From positions 1 to 5,042 of the forward strand of contig WFOW01000279.1 in assembly GCA_015487895.1 (NCBI GenBank): a stretch of 5,042 nt of DNA, written 5' to 3'. Shown here in pieces: positions 1 through 4,977 of this stretch (the first letter of the stretch is position 1; each line of letters begins with the position of its first letter). The notes under the pieces were generated by a model. That model ran no database searches. It was not told the origin of the DNA and was given only the letters and a program-made list of their open reading frames with translations. Made by a program: the position numbers and the translations under genes. This DNA is from Gammaproteobacteria bacterium (GTDB lineage: Bacteria > Pseudomonadota > Gammaproteobacteria > S144-34).

Positions 1-1
1 C

Positions 2-541
2 CGGCGCCTGCCGCGGCTCGCGCGCGGGCGCTGGATCGCGGTCGGACGCCTCGACGTCAACACCTCGGGCCTGCTGCTCCTCACCACCGACGGCGAGCTC
101 GCCAACGCCCTCATGCATCCCACGCGCGGCCTCGAGCGCGAGTACGCGGTGCGCGTCTACGGCCGCGTGCGCGAGGCGGAGCTCTCGCGTCTGCTCGAGG
201 GCGTCGAGCTCGAAGACGGGCCGGCGCGCTTCGAGTCGCTCGAGCCGGCCGGCGGCGAGGGCGCGAACCGCTGGTACCACGTGGTGCTGCGCGAGGGTCG
301 CAACCGCGAGGTGCGCAGGCTGTGGGAGGCGGTCGGCGCGCGCGTCAGCCGCCTCATCCGCATCCGCTACGGCCCCGTGCGGCTGCCGCCCGGCCTCGGC
401 GCCGGGCGCTGGGCCGAGGTGGCGGGGCCGGAGCTCGAGGCGCTGCTGGCGGCGGCCGGCATGGAGGGGGAGGATGGCGGCGCAACGAAGCCGAACAAGC
501 GCCGGGGCACGCAGCCGGCGCGGGTCCGGCGCCGGGGCTGA
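2..541 (+). CDS. rluB: 23S rRNA pseudouridine synthase RluB (5'-truncated by window edge)
   Basis: This is the C-terminal 179 residues of a pseudouridine synthase of the RsuA/RluB/E/F family; the start and the N-terminal S4 RNA-binding domain lie outside the window. The reading frame is open from base 2. The catalytic motif [18 protein letters not shown] is at window residues 15-32, with the family's catalytic Asp at residue 18. Further on come [35 protein letters not shown] and the long block [20 protein letters not shown], all matching E. coli RluB closely. RluB isomerises U2605 (E. coli numbering) in 23S rRNA during large-subunit assembly. After the catalytic domain the tail is basic and low in complexity ([17 protein letters not shown]), as is common in RluB. 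The last 68 bp overlap the predicted start of the downstream glycosylase gene. In many gammaproteobacteria scpB precedes rluB, so scpB may lie just upstream (inference). Confidence 0.95.
   Translation, partial: RRLPRLARGRWIAVGRLDVNTSGLLLLTTDGELANALMHPTRGLEREYAVRVYGRVREAELSRLLEGVELEDGPARFESLEPAGGEGANRWYHVVLREGRNREVRRLWEAVGARVSRLIRIRYGPVRLPPGLGAGRWAEVAGPELEALLAAAGMEGEDGGATKPNKRRGTQPARVRRRG
463..467 (+). promoter_or_regulatory. Shine-Dalgarno GGAGG for the glycosylase gene, inside rluB
   Basis: GGAGG lies 6 nt upstream of the ATG at 474, within the purine run GGAGGGGGAGG at 463-473. It supports the overlapping start and suggests translational coupling to rluB. The region also encodes the rluB tail (Met-Glu-Gly-Glu-Asp), so part of the purine richness may simply be coding constraint. 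Confidence 0.55.
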
Positions 542-1214
542 GGCGGCCCTGCGCCTGCCCCCGCGGCGGCTCATGGCGCTCTACCGGCGCCTGCTCGCCG
601 CCTACGGGCCGCAGGGCTGGTGGCCGGCGCGCGACGGGCCCTTCGAGGTCATGGTGGGGGCCGTCCTCACCCAGAACACGGCCTGGGCCAACGTCGAGCG
701 CGCCATCGAGGCGCTGCGCGCGGCCGGCGCGCTCGAGCCGCGCACGCTCGCGCGCATGCCGCCGGCGCGCCTCGCGCGCTTCCTGCGGCCCGTGGGCTAC
801 TTCAACGTGAAGGCGCGGCGCCTGCGCGCCTTCTGCCGGTTCTACCTGGAGGCGGGCGGGCTGGAGGCGCTGCGGCGCCTCGACACCGCGGCGCTGCGCG
901 CGCGGCTGCTCGGGGTGCACGGTGTCGGCCCGGAGACGGCCGACGACATCCTGCTCTATGCCTTCGGGCGGCCCGTGTTCGTGATCGACGCCTACACGCG
1001 CCGCCTGCTCGCCCGCCAGGGGCTCGCGCGCGGCGACGAGCCCTACGAGGCGCTGCGCGCCGCCTTCGAGCGGGCGCTGCCGCCCGACGCCGGGCTCTAC
1101 GGGGAGTACCACGCGCTGATCGTGGCCCACGCCAAGGCGCGCTGCCGCGTGCGCCCGGCGTGCGAGGGGTGCCCCGCGCGCCGGCCGTGCGCGCGCGCAC
1201 GCTCCGGCGCCTGA
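474..1214 (+). CDS. Endonuclease III-like HhH-GPD DNA glycosylase with [4Fe-4S] cluster (COG2231 type)
   Basis: A predicted base-excision-repair glycosylase of 246 aa. Family landmarks are GWWPA near residue 48, [19 protein letters not shown] (57-75), a helix-hairpin-helix with [13 protein letters not shown] (145-157), and [10 protein letters not shown] (168-177), where D172 is the conserved GPD aspartate. Four cysteines, C224, C230, C233 and C239 (C-x5-C-x2-C-x5-C), form a loop like the endonuclease III iron-sulfur cluster site. At the place of the catalytic lysine of Nth there is Glu (E154), 18 residues before D172, the same spacing as K120-D138 in E. coli Nth. A monofunctional glycosylase without AP-lyase activity is therefore more likely, as in MagIII-type 3-methyladenine glycosylases; the actual substrate is unknown. 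The ATG at 474 has GGAGG at 463-467 with a 6-nt gap, so it is chosen despite overlapping rluB by 68 bp. The ATG at 573 (213 aa) fits the usual family N-terminus better but lacks a clear ribosome binding site. Co-transcription with rluB is likely. Confidence 0.9.
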   Translation: MAAQRSRTSAGARSRRGSGAGAEAALRLPPRRLMALYRRLLAAYGPQGWWPARDGPFEVMVGAVLTQNTAWANVERAIEALRAAGALEPRTLARMPPARLARFLRPVGYFNVKARRLRAFCRFYLEAGGLEALRRLDTAALRARLLGVHGVGPETADDILLYAFGRPVFVIDAYTRRLLARQGLARGDEPYEALRAAFERALPPDAGLYGEYHALIVAHAKARCRVRPACEGCPARRPCARARSGA

Positions 1215-1227
1215 GCGGCGCCTGAGC
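1206..1227. repeat. 11-bp perfect tandem duplication at the convergent gene junction
   Basis: GGCGCCTGAGC occurs at 1206-1216 and again, directly adjoining, at 1217-1227. The first copy contains the TGA stop of the glycosylase gene (1212-1214); the second fills most of the 16-bp gap before the stop of the convergent gene at 1231. It looks like a slippage duplication. No T-tailed terminator hairpin is visible at this junction. Confidence 0.8.
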
Positions 1228-1230
1228 GGG

Positions 1231-1671
1231 TCAGCCCGTGCGCTGGGCGCGGCCGCCGTGGACGATGCGCACGGCGAAGGGCACGAGCCGCCGCGGCAGC
1301 GCCGGGTCCTCGTCCATCAGCACCACCAGCCGGCGGGCGCGCTCCGGCCCGCGCGCGATGCGCCACAGGCGCTCCTCGATGCGCGGGTCGCCGAGCTCGG
1401 CCCGCACGCCCGGAAGCAGGTAGATGCCGAAGTGCACCGTCGAGGCGACGTAGTCGAGGGCGCCGCGCAGCGTCCCGGTCCCCGGGATGGGCTCGTAGGC
1501 GCCGGCGAGCCGGCGCAGCCCCGTGCCCCGCTCCCAGAGGTAGACGGCGCGGCCCGTGAAGCGCGCCATGCGCTCGAAGACGCCGAGAGCGCGCTCGGGC
1601 CGGCGGGTGGCCAGCGCCGCGATGCGGAAGCGCGACTCGATGATCTGCTCGATGGTCTGGATCGGGTCCAT
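1231..1671 (-). CDS. Small uncharacterised protein resembling the N-terminal domain of Ycf46-type AAA proteins
   Basis: A 146-aa soluble protein with no signal peptide, membrane segment or cysteine. The start is well supported: ATG at 1671 is preceded by a perfect AGGAGG (1678-1683) with a 6-nt gap. I do not recognise a named family. The order of segments resembles, from memory, the non-ATPase N-terminal domain of Ycf46-like AAA proteins: a basic helix and strand (IIESRFRIAALATRRPERA, 10-28), an RAVYLWERGTGLRRL block (41-55), a TLRGALDYVAS helix (67-77), FGIYLLPGVRAELGDPRIEERL (81-102) and a strand-turn RLVVLMDEDPALPRRL (114-129). In Ycf46 the matching places read roughly YVW..T.G, LFVLKDFHP.L.DP and KTIVLVSP...PPEL. 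There is no Walker A or B and no room for an ATPase domain, so it would be a stand-alone version. It is the last gene of the minus-strand run, 125 bp after the diguanylate cyclase. The function is unknown and a link to c-di-GMP is only positional. Confidence 0.8.
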   Translation of the reverse strand: MDPIQTIEQIIESRFRIAALATRRPERALGVFERMARFTGRAVYLWERGTGLRRLAGAYEPIPGTGTLRGALDYVASTVHFGIYLLPGVRAELGDPRIEERLWRIARGPERARRLVVLMDEDPALPRRLVPFAVRIVHGGRAQRTG

Positions 1672-1677
1672 CCCTTT

Positions 1678-1683
1678 CCTCCT
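1678..1683 (-). promoter_or_regulatory. Perfect Shine-Dalgarno AGGAGG for the small protein
   Basis: Read on the minus strand, AGGAGG is followed by a 6-nt spacer and the ATG at 1671. It is the clearest ribosome binding site in the window. It fixes the start of the small gene and rules out a longer reading frame running back to about 2091. Confidence 0.85.
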
Positions 1684-1761
1684 TTCCGGTCCGCTGGCCC
1701 GACACGAGACTACCGGGGGCGGGACCTGGCTGCCGTGAGATGCTTCAAGGGCGCGGCGTGC

Positions 1762-1780
1762 GCCGGTGCACAGTGCCGGC
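1762..1780 (-). other. Short stem-loop in the gap between the cyclase and the small gene
   Basis: The 125-bp gap 1672-1796 contains an inverted repeat GCCGG (1762-1766) / CCGGC (1776-1780), extended inward by G-T wobble pairs. It lies 17 bp past the cyclase stop. No T tract follows on the minus strand, so it is not a classical intrinsic terminator. Nothing else in the gap is recognisable; a promoter for the small gene could be here but none can be identified. Confidence 0.3.
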
Positions 1781-1796
1781 AGGGCGCCTCCGCGCC

Positions 1797-2714
1797 TCAG
1801 GCCTCGCCCGCCAGGCGCACGCAGTTGCGCCCGCTCGCCTTGGCCTGGTAGAGCGCCCGGTCGGCCCGCCCCAGCAGGGATTCCGGGGTCTCGTCCTGGC
1901 GCAGCTCCGCGACGCCGAGGCTCACCGTCACCTGCACGCGCGTGCCGTCGTCGCACTCGCAGATGCCGTCCTCGATCGCGCGGCGGATGCGGGCGGCGAC
2001 CCGCACGCCGCCGGCGGCGCCCGTGTTGCTCAGCAGCGCCACGAACTCCTCGCCGCCGTAGCGGAACAGCATGTCCGTGGTGCGCGTGCACGCCGCCGCG
2101 CGCTGGGCCACGAAGCGCAGCACGCAGTCGCCGTGCAGGTGGCCGAAGCGGTCGTTGACCGTCTTGAAGTGGTCGATGTCGAAGAGCACCACCGCGAGCC
2201 GCGTCCCGTGGCGGCGCGCCAGCTCGACCTCGCGCCGCAGGGCGCGCTCCAGCGCGGCGCGGTTCTGGATGCCCGTGACCGGATCCTCGTGCGCCGAGCG
2301 CATCGCCTGGCGATAGAGCAGGGCGTTGCGCAGCGGATACATGAGGTGGCAGGTGAGGTACTCCGCGGCGGCGAGCTCGTCCTCGGTGAAGCGCCGGTCG
2401 CGCTGCAGGGTGAGCTCGCCGAGGGCGTGCATGCCGAGGGTCAGGCGGTAGCTCGCCGTGTGGCGCGCCCTGCGGCCGCGGCGCACGGCGAGGCGCTCGG
2501 CCTCGTTGACGTAGACGAGCCCGTCGTGGGGCACCACCTGCATCAGGTGGTCGGCGAAGATGGCGATCACGCGCTCGGCCTCGAGCGTCGTCTGGAGCGC
2601 GGCGAGAAGCCCTATGGCCGCCTCGCGCACCCCCTCGCCGGCCGTGACCGGCGCATGGTGCCTGCCCGCCATCGCCGGTTCCGGCACCACCACCCTGAAT
2701 GGACTCGCGCTCAT
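1797..2714 (-). CDS. Diguanylate cyclase, GAF-like N-terminal region plus GGDEF domain
   Basis: A predicted cytoplasmic enzyme of 305 aa making cyclic di-GMP from two GTP. The GGDEF domain covers about residues 142-303: DPVTGIQNRAALERAL (144-159), the metal-binding FDIDHFKTVND (178-188), RYGGEEF with the signature GGEEF at 220-224, VTVSLGVAE (262-270) and ADRALYQAKASGRN (284-297). All motifs look active. An RxxD inhibitory site, R211-T-T-D214, sits exactly five residues before GGEEF, so feedback inhibition by c-di-GMP is expected. Residues ~30-137 form a region with GAF-like pattern (LLAALQTTLEAERVIAIFAD, GELTLQRDRRFTEDELAAAE, then a connecting helix); the ligand is unknown. No membrane segments are seen. 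The ATG at 2714 is chosen because GGAAGG lies 7 nt upstream; in-frame ATGs at 2777 and 2801 have no ribosome binding site. The gene follows the SDR gene after a 136-bp leader. Confidence 0.93.
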   Translation of the reverse strand: MSASPFRVVVPEPAMAGRHHAPVTAGEGVREAAIGLLAALQTTLEAERVIAIFADHLMQVVPHDGLVYVNEAERLAVRRGRRARHTASYRLTLGMHALGELTLQRDRRFTEDELAAAEYLTCHLMYPLRNALLYRQAMRSAHEDPVTGIQNRAALERALRREVELARRHGTRLAVVLFDIDHFKTVNDRFGHLHGDCVLRFVAQRAAACTRTTDMLFRYGGEEFVALLSNTGAAGGVRVAARIRRAIEDGICECDDGTRVQVTVSLGVAELRQDETPESLLGRADRALYQAKASGRNCVRLAGEA

Positions 2715-2850
2715 CTGCCTGCCTTCCGGTTGCTCGTTTGCCGGCTGCCGGTCGCCCTCATGCGAGATCCGTGCCATGTGCGGCCAGGCAAAAAAGCGCA
2801 TAGGGGACGGTAGGTTGCCTCGTCACCCCCGGAGGACGGCCGCCACCGCG
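2715..2850 (-). other. Leader between the SDR and the diguanylate cyclase, with a 6-bp inverted repeat
   Basis: This 136-bp stretch has no ribosome binding site-supported gene. It contains the inverted repeat AGGCAA (2786-2791) / TTGCCT (2815-2820) around a 23-nt loop, and a run of six A on the + strand (six T on the minus strand) at 2790-2795, which stands out in such GC-rich DNA. It could mark a promoter region for the cyclase or the end of the upstream transcript, but no convincing -35/-10 pair or terminator can be drawn. GGAAGG, 7 nt before the ATG at 2714, is the probable ribosome binding site. Confidence 0.35.
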
Positions 2851-3657
2851 TCAACTTTCCGTCTCGGGGGCGGCGGCAGGGGACGGCCGGGCGGCGGCAA
2901 GGCGTGCCCCCCGCGCCGCGGCGCCCTCGGGGCCGAGGAACCAGAGGCAGGCCGGCACGGCGGCCTCCGGCGGCGGCACCTCCGCCGGGTCCTCGCCCGG
3001 ATAGGCGATGCGGCGCAGGCCCGTCCTCAGCGGGCCCGGATCCAGCGTGGCCACGCGCACCCGCGTGTTGGCCTCGAGCTCGTCGGCCAGCGTCTCGGCC
3101 AGGTTCTCGACCCCGGCCTTGCTCGCCGCATAGGCGCCCCAGTAGGCCCGGCCGCGGCGCCCGACGGCGTCCGAGACGAACAGCACGGCCCCGTCGGGGG
3201 CCGCCTTCAGCAGCGGCAGGCAGGCGCGCGTGAGCAGGAAGGGCGCCGTCAGGTTCACCTGGAGGGCGCGCGCCCACAGCCCCGGATCGTGGTGCTCGAT
3301 GGGGCTCAGCGCGCCGAGGAAGGCGGCGTTGTGCACCAGGGCGTCGAGGCGCCCCAGCGTCTCGCCCACCCGTGCGGCGAGGGCCTCGTAGTCGTGCGGC
3401 GCGGCGCCGGCGAGGTCGAGGGGGTAGATGGCCGGCTGCGGGCCGCCCGCGGCCTCGATGGCGTCGTAGACGGCCTCGAGGGCGCGCACCTCGCGGTCGA
3501 GCAGGACCACGGTGGCGCCGTGGCGCGCGCAGGCGAGCGCGAGCGCCCGCCCGAGGCCGGCGCCCGCGCCCGTGACCAGCGCCACGCGGCCGTCGAGGAG
3601 GTCGGGGGCGGGCGCGTAGCCGGGCGGCGGCACGCGCAGGGGAGCGGGATCGGCCAT
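2851..3657 (-). CDS. yciK: YciK-like short-chain dehydrogenase/reductase (SDR)
   Basis: A 268-aa classical SDR with a Rossmann fold, closest in style to E. coli YciK, whose substrate is not established. Motifs in order: PDLLDGRVALVTGAGAGLG with the TGxxxGxG nucleotide-binding motif at T29-G36; D54 at the end of strand 2; LDALVHNAAFLG (104-115, HNAA for the usual NNAG); QVNLTAPF with N135; LFVSDAVGRRGRAYWGAYAASK with Y176 and K180; and LDPGPLRTGLR (205-215). Segments HNA.LG, GR.GRA.WGAYAASK and the late LW.LG region mirror YciK. Two oddities: the position 13 residues before the catalytic Tyr, normally Ser, is Asp (D163) with Ser next to it (S162); and D54 replaces the Gly of YciK, which would favour NAD(H) over NADP(H). 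The N-terminus is about 14 residues longer than in YciK; the ATG at 3657 has no Shine-Dalgarno, and a GTG at codon 9 is an alternative. It lies 43 bp after the phytoene-synthase-like gene, probably in one transcript. Confidence 0.9.
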   Translation of the reverse strand: MADPAPLRVPPPGYAPAPDLLDGRVALVTGAGAGLGRALALACARHGATVVLLDREVRALEAVYDAIEAAGGPQPAIYPLDLAGAAPHDYEALAARVGETLGRLDALVHNAAFLGALSPIEHHDPGLWARALQVNLTAPFLLTRACLPLLKAAPDGAVLFVSDAVGRRGRAYWGAYAASKAGVENLAETLADELEANTRVRVATLDPGPLRTGLRRIAYPGEDPAEVPPPEAAVPACLWFLGPEGAAARGARLAAARPSPAAAPETES

Positions 3658-3658
3658 G

Positions 3659-3690
3659 GGCGGGCAGCCTAGCGGCCGGCCACGCCCGCC
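3659..3690 (-). other. Stem-loop touching the SDR start codon
   Basis: On the minus strand GGCGGGC (3690-3684) pairs with GCCCGCC (3665-3659) around an 18-nt loop that itself holds the palindrome GGCCGGCC. The stem ends one base before the SDR ATG (3657). It fills most of the 43-bp gap after the upstream gene and there is no Shine-Dalgarno, so it could hold back initiation or mark an RNA-processing point (inference). In DNA this GC-rich, a 7-bp stem can arise by chance. Confidence 0.35.
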
Positions 3691-3700
3691 GCAAGCGCGT

Positions 3701-4561
3701 TCAGGAGCGGGCCGCGCGCGCGGCGCGGCGCAGCCGGCGCGTAGCGCGCCAGGCGATCCACAGCTTGCGGACCGGGGTGAGCGCCACGCGCCGCTCGCTC
3801 AGCCGCCAGCCGTCGCGCGCCATCTCGGCGAGCAGCGCCAGGTGCAGCGCGCCCAGCACCCAGTGGGGGCGCTGGGCGGGGCGGTCGCGCTCCGGCAGCC
3901 GCGCCAGCGCCCCGCGCCAGGCGCCCTCGGCGAGCGCGCCGAGCTCGGCGAGCGCAGCGCGCACGCCCTCGGGCGCCGGCGTGCGCGCGAGATCGACGGC
4001 ACGGATGCCGTGGCGCTCCATCAGGGCGCGGGGCAGCAGCGCGCGGCCCGCACGCGCCTCCGCGCCCACGTCCTGGAGGTGCTCCACGAGGGCCATGGCC
4101 GTGCCGCAGGCGAGCGCGGCGTCCAGGGTGGCCGGCTCGCGCCAGCCGAGGATCTGCGCCCCCACGAGCCCCGCCGCCCCGCCGGTGCGGGCGCAGTGGC
4201 GCTCGAGGGCCGCGGTGTCGCCGGGCGGCCCGCCGCGCACGAGGTCTGCGACCGCCTCCACCATGCCCCCCAGGGGCTCGCGCGGGAGCGCGAAGTCCCG
4301 TGCGGCGCGCGCGAGCGCCCGCGTGACGGGATGGCGCGGCTCGCCGCCCGCGAGCGTGGAGAGCTCCTCGCGCCACCAGCCGAGCTTCGCCAGCGCCACG
4401 CCCGGGTCGCGGCATTCCAGCGGCACCGCCTCCACCTCGCGGCGCAGGGCGTGGACGGCCAGCAGCGCGCGCCGTGCGCGCGGGGCGAGGCCGCGCAGGG
4501 CGTAGTGCAGGCTCGAGCCGGGCGGCGCCGCACGCTCGATGCAGTACCTCTCCGGATCCAT
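3701..4561 (-). CDS. Squalene/phytoene synthase family protein with degenerate Asp-rich motifs
   Basis: A 286-aa all-helical protein of the trans-isoprenyl diphosphate synthase head-to-head family (COG1562). Evidence: N-terminal MDPERYCIERAAPPGSSLHY, then ALRREVEAVPLECRDPGVAL (38-57) and KLGWWREEL (59-67), matching the family pattern YAFCREVDDVVDE..DP..A..KL.WWR..L, and later ALVEHLQDVGAEARAGRALLP (157-177), matching the LTNILRDVGEDARRGR..LP block. Length is normal. Both metal-binding motifs are altered: the usual D-D-x-x-D reads E44-A45-x-x-L48, and the second D-x-x-x-D reads D164-x-x-x-E168. It may therefore not be a working prenyl synthase and could instead have a scaffold or assembly role, as for the related mitochondrial NDUFAF6, which has also lost these residues (family knowledge plus inference). 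No hopanoid or carotenoid genes are in view. The ATG at 4561 matches the family N-terminus; an ATG at 4579 would add six residues. Neither has a clear ribosome binding site. The YciK-like gene follows 43 bp downstream. Confidence 0.85.
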   Translation of the reverse strand: MDPERYCIERAAPPGSSLHYALRGLAPRARRALLAVHALRREVEAVPLECRDPGVALAKLGWWREELSTLAGGEPRHPVTRALARAARDFALPREPLGGMVEAVADLVRGGPPGDTAALERHCARTGGAAGLVGAQILGWREPATLDAALACGTAMALVEHLQDVGAEARAGRALLPRALMERHGIRAVDLARTPAPEGVRAALAELGALAEGAWRGALARLPERDRPAQRPHWVLGALHLALLAEMARDGWRLSERRVALTPVRKLWIAWRATRRLRRAARAARS

Positions 4562-4612
4562 GCCGCCAGCATGCCCCATCCGCCGCGCCGCCGCAGCCCG
4601 GGCCGAGTGGAC

Positions 4613-4675
4613 GGGGGACGGGGTGCGGGAGACGGGAAACGGGTTACGGGTTACGGGTTACGGGAGACGGGAGAC
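4613..4675 (+). repeat. Forward heptamer array 1: nine GGGNNAC units
   Basis: Nine consecutive 7-bp units: GGGGGAC, GGGGTGC (one base off), GGGAGAC, GGGAAAC, GGGTTAC three times, GGGAGAC twice. Every unit starts with GGG, so the + strand has evenly spaced G-triplets with 4-nt loops, which fits the G-quadruplex rule. It lies 51 bp upstream of the ATG at 4561, on the template strand of that gene. Confidence 0.9.
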
Positions 4676-4735
4676 CGTACACCGTGGCCTGCAAGCTGTA
4701 ACCCGCCTCGGGCTTCCAGCCCCGACCAAATGGCC

Positions 4736-4750
4736 GCGCGCGGAGCGCGC
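4736..4750. repeat. Small hairpin, copy 1 (GCGCGC-GGA-GCGCGC)
   Basis: A 6-bp perfect stem with a 3-nt loop, preceded by GGCC and followed about ten bases later by GTCTCCC. The second copy at 4871-4885 has the same size and setting. Confidence 0.7.
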
Positions 4751-4780
4751 TCCACCCCTCGTCTCCCGCCTCTTGCTTCT

Positions 4781-4842
4781 CGCCTCTGCCGCCGCAGGCA
4801 GCCGCGGCAGGAAGCCGCTTGTGCAGTGCACGGGAGACGGGT
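4781..4842. repeat. 62-bp direct repeat, copy 1
   Basis: Identical base for base to 4916-4977. Internal structure: inverted repeat CTGCCGC (4786-4792) / GCGGCAG (4804-4810); a competing shorter pairing CTGCC (4786-4790) / GGCAG (4797-4801); and the odd palindrome GTGCAGTGCAC (4821-4831), which directly precedes the heptamer array. Confidence 0.95.
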
Positions 4843-4859
4843 TACGGGAGACGGGAAAG
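4832..4859 (+). repeat. Forward heptamer array 2: four units
   Basis: GGGAGAC, GGGTTAC, GGGAGAC and a diverged GGGAAAG. It begins inside the 3' end of 62-bp repeat copy 1. Its first three units can pair with the reverse heptamers at 4896-4916 (18 of 21 positions complementary). Confidence 0.85.
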
Positions 4860-4870
4860 ACCGAACGGCC

Positions 4871-4885
4871 GCGCCCGAAGGGCGC
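4871..4885. repeat. Small hairpin, copy 2 (GCGCCC-GAA-GGGCGC)
   Basis: A 6-bp perfect stem with a 3-nt loop, preceded by CGGCC and followed ten bases later by GTCTCCC. Compared with copy 1, the fifth base of the left arm (G to C) and its partner in the right arm (C to G) have both changed, keeping the pair. Confidence 0.7.
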
Positions 4886-4895
4886 ACCGACCCTC

Positions 4896-4916
4896 GTCTC
4901 CCGACCCCCGTCTCCC
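4896..4916 (-). repeat. Reverse-oriented heptamer run: three units
   Basis: On the + strand GTCTCCC, GACCCCC, GTCTCCC, that is the GGGNNAC heptamer on the minus strand. It overlaps the first base of 62-bp copy 2. Confidence 0.85.
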
Positions 4917-4977
4917 GCCTCTGCCGCCGCAGGCAGCCGCGGCAGGAAGCCGCTTGTGCAGTGCACGGGAGACGGGT
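4916..4977. repeat. 62-bp direct repeat, copy 2
   Basis: Exact copy of 4781-4842 at a distance of 135 bp. The same internal hairpin (4921-4927 / 4939-4945) and odd palindrome (4956-4966) are present. Similarity between the two units continues less exactly on both sides, into the heptamers and the small hairpin upstream. Confidence 0.95.

Noticed and set aside
1225..1244. Bidirectional terminator between the convergent genes
   Set aside because: Only 4-bp stems such as CGGG-TCAG-CCCG are available and no T tract follows on either strand.
2715..2801. Upstream in-frame ATGs (2777, 2801) as the start of the diguanylate cyclase
   Set aside because: Neither has a Shine-Dalgarno, the added residues have no family similarity, and the ATG at 2714 has GGAAGG at a suitable distance.
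1740..2813. Long + strand open frame opposite the diguanylate cyclase
   Set aside because: It is antisense to a gene with complete GGDEF motifs; the translation is Ala/Arg/His-rich with no recognisable motif, as expected of GC-rich shadow frames.
2560..3672. Long + strand open frame opposite the SDR gene
   Set aside because: It runs across the cyclase start, the intergenic gap and the whole SDR gene on the other strand; composition is low-complexity Gly/Arg/Ala and the SDR motifs on the minus strand are unmistakable.
3701..4561. Hopanoid or carotenoid biosynthesis cluster
   Set aside because: Only one family member is present, its catalytic motifs are degenerate, and no cyclase, desaturase or other hpn/crt gene is in the window.
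4781..4977. Insertion sequence or transposon ends
   Set aside because: The 62-bp copies are direct, not inverted, no transposase is present and no target-site duplication can be seen; a dispersed REP-like element remains possible and is listed as a finding.
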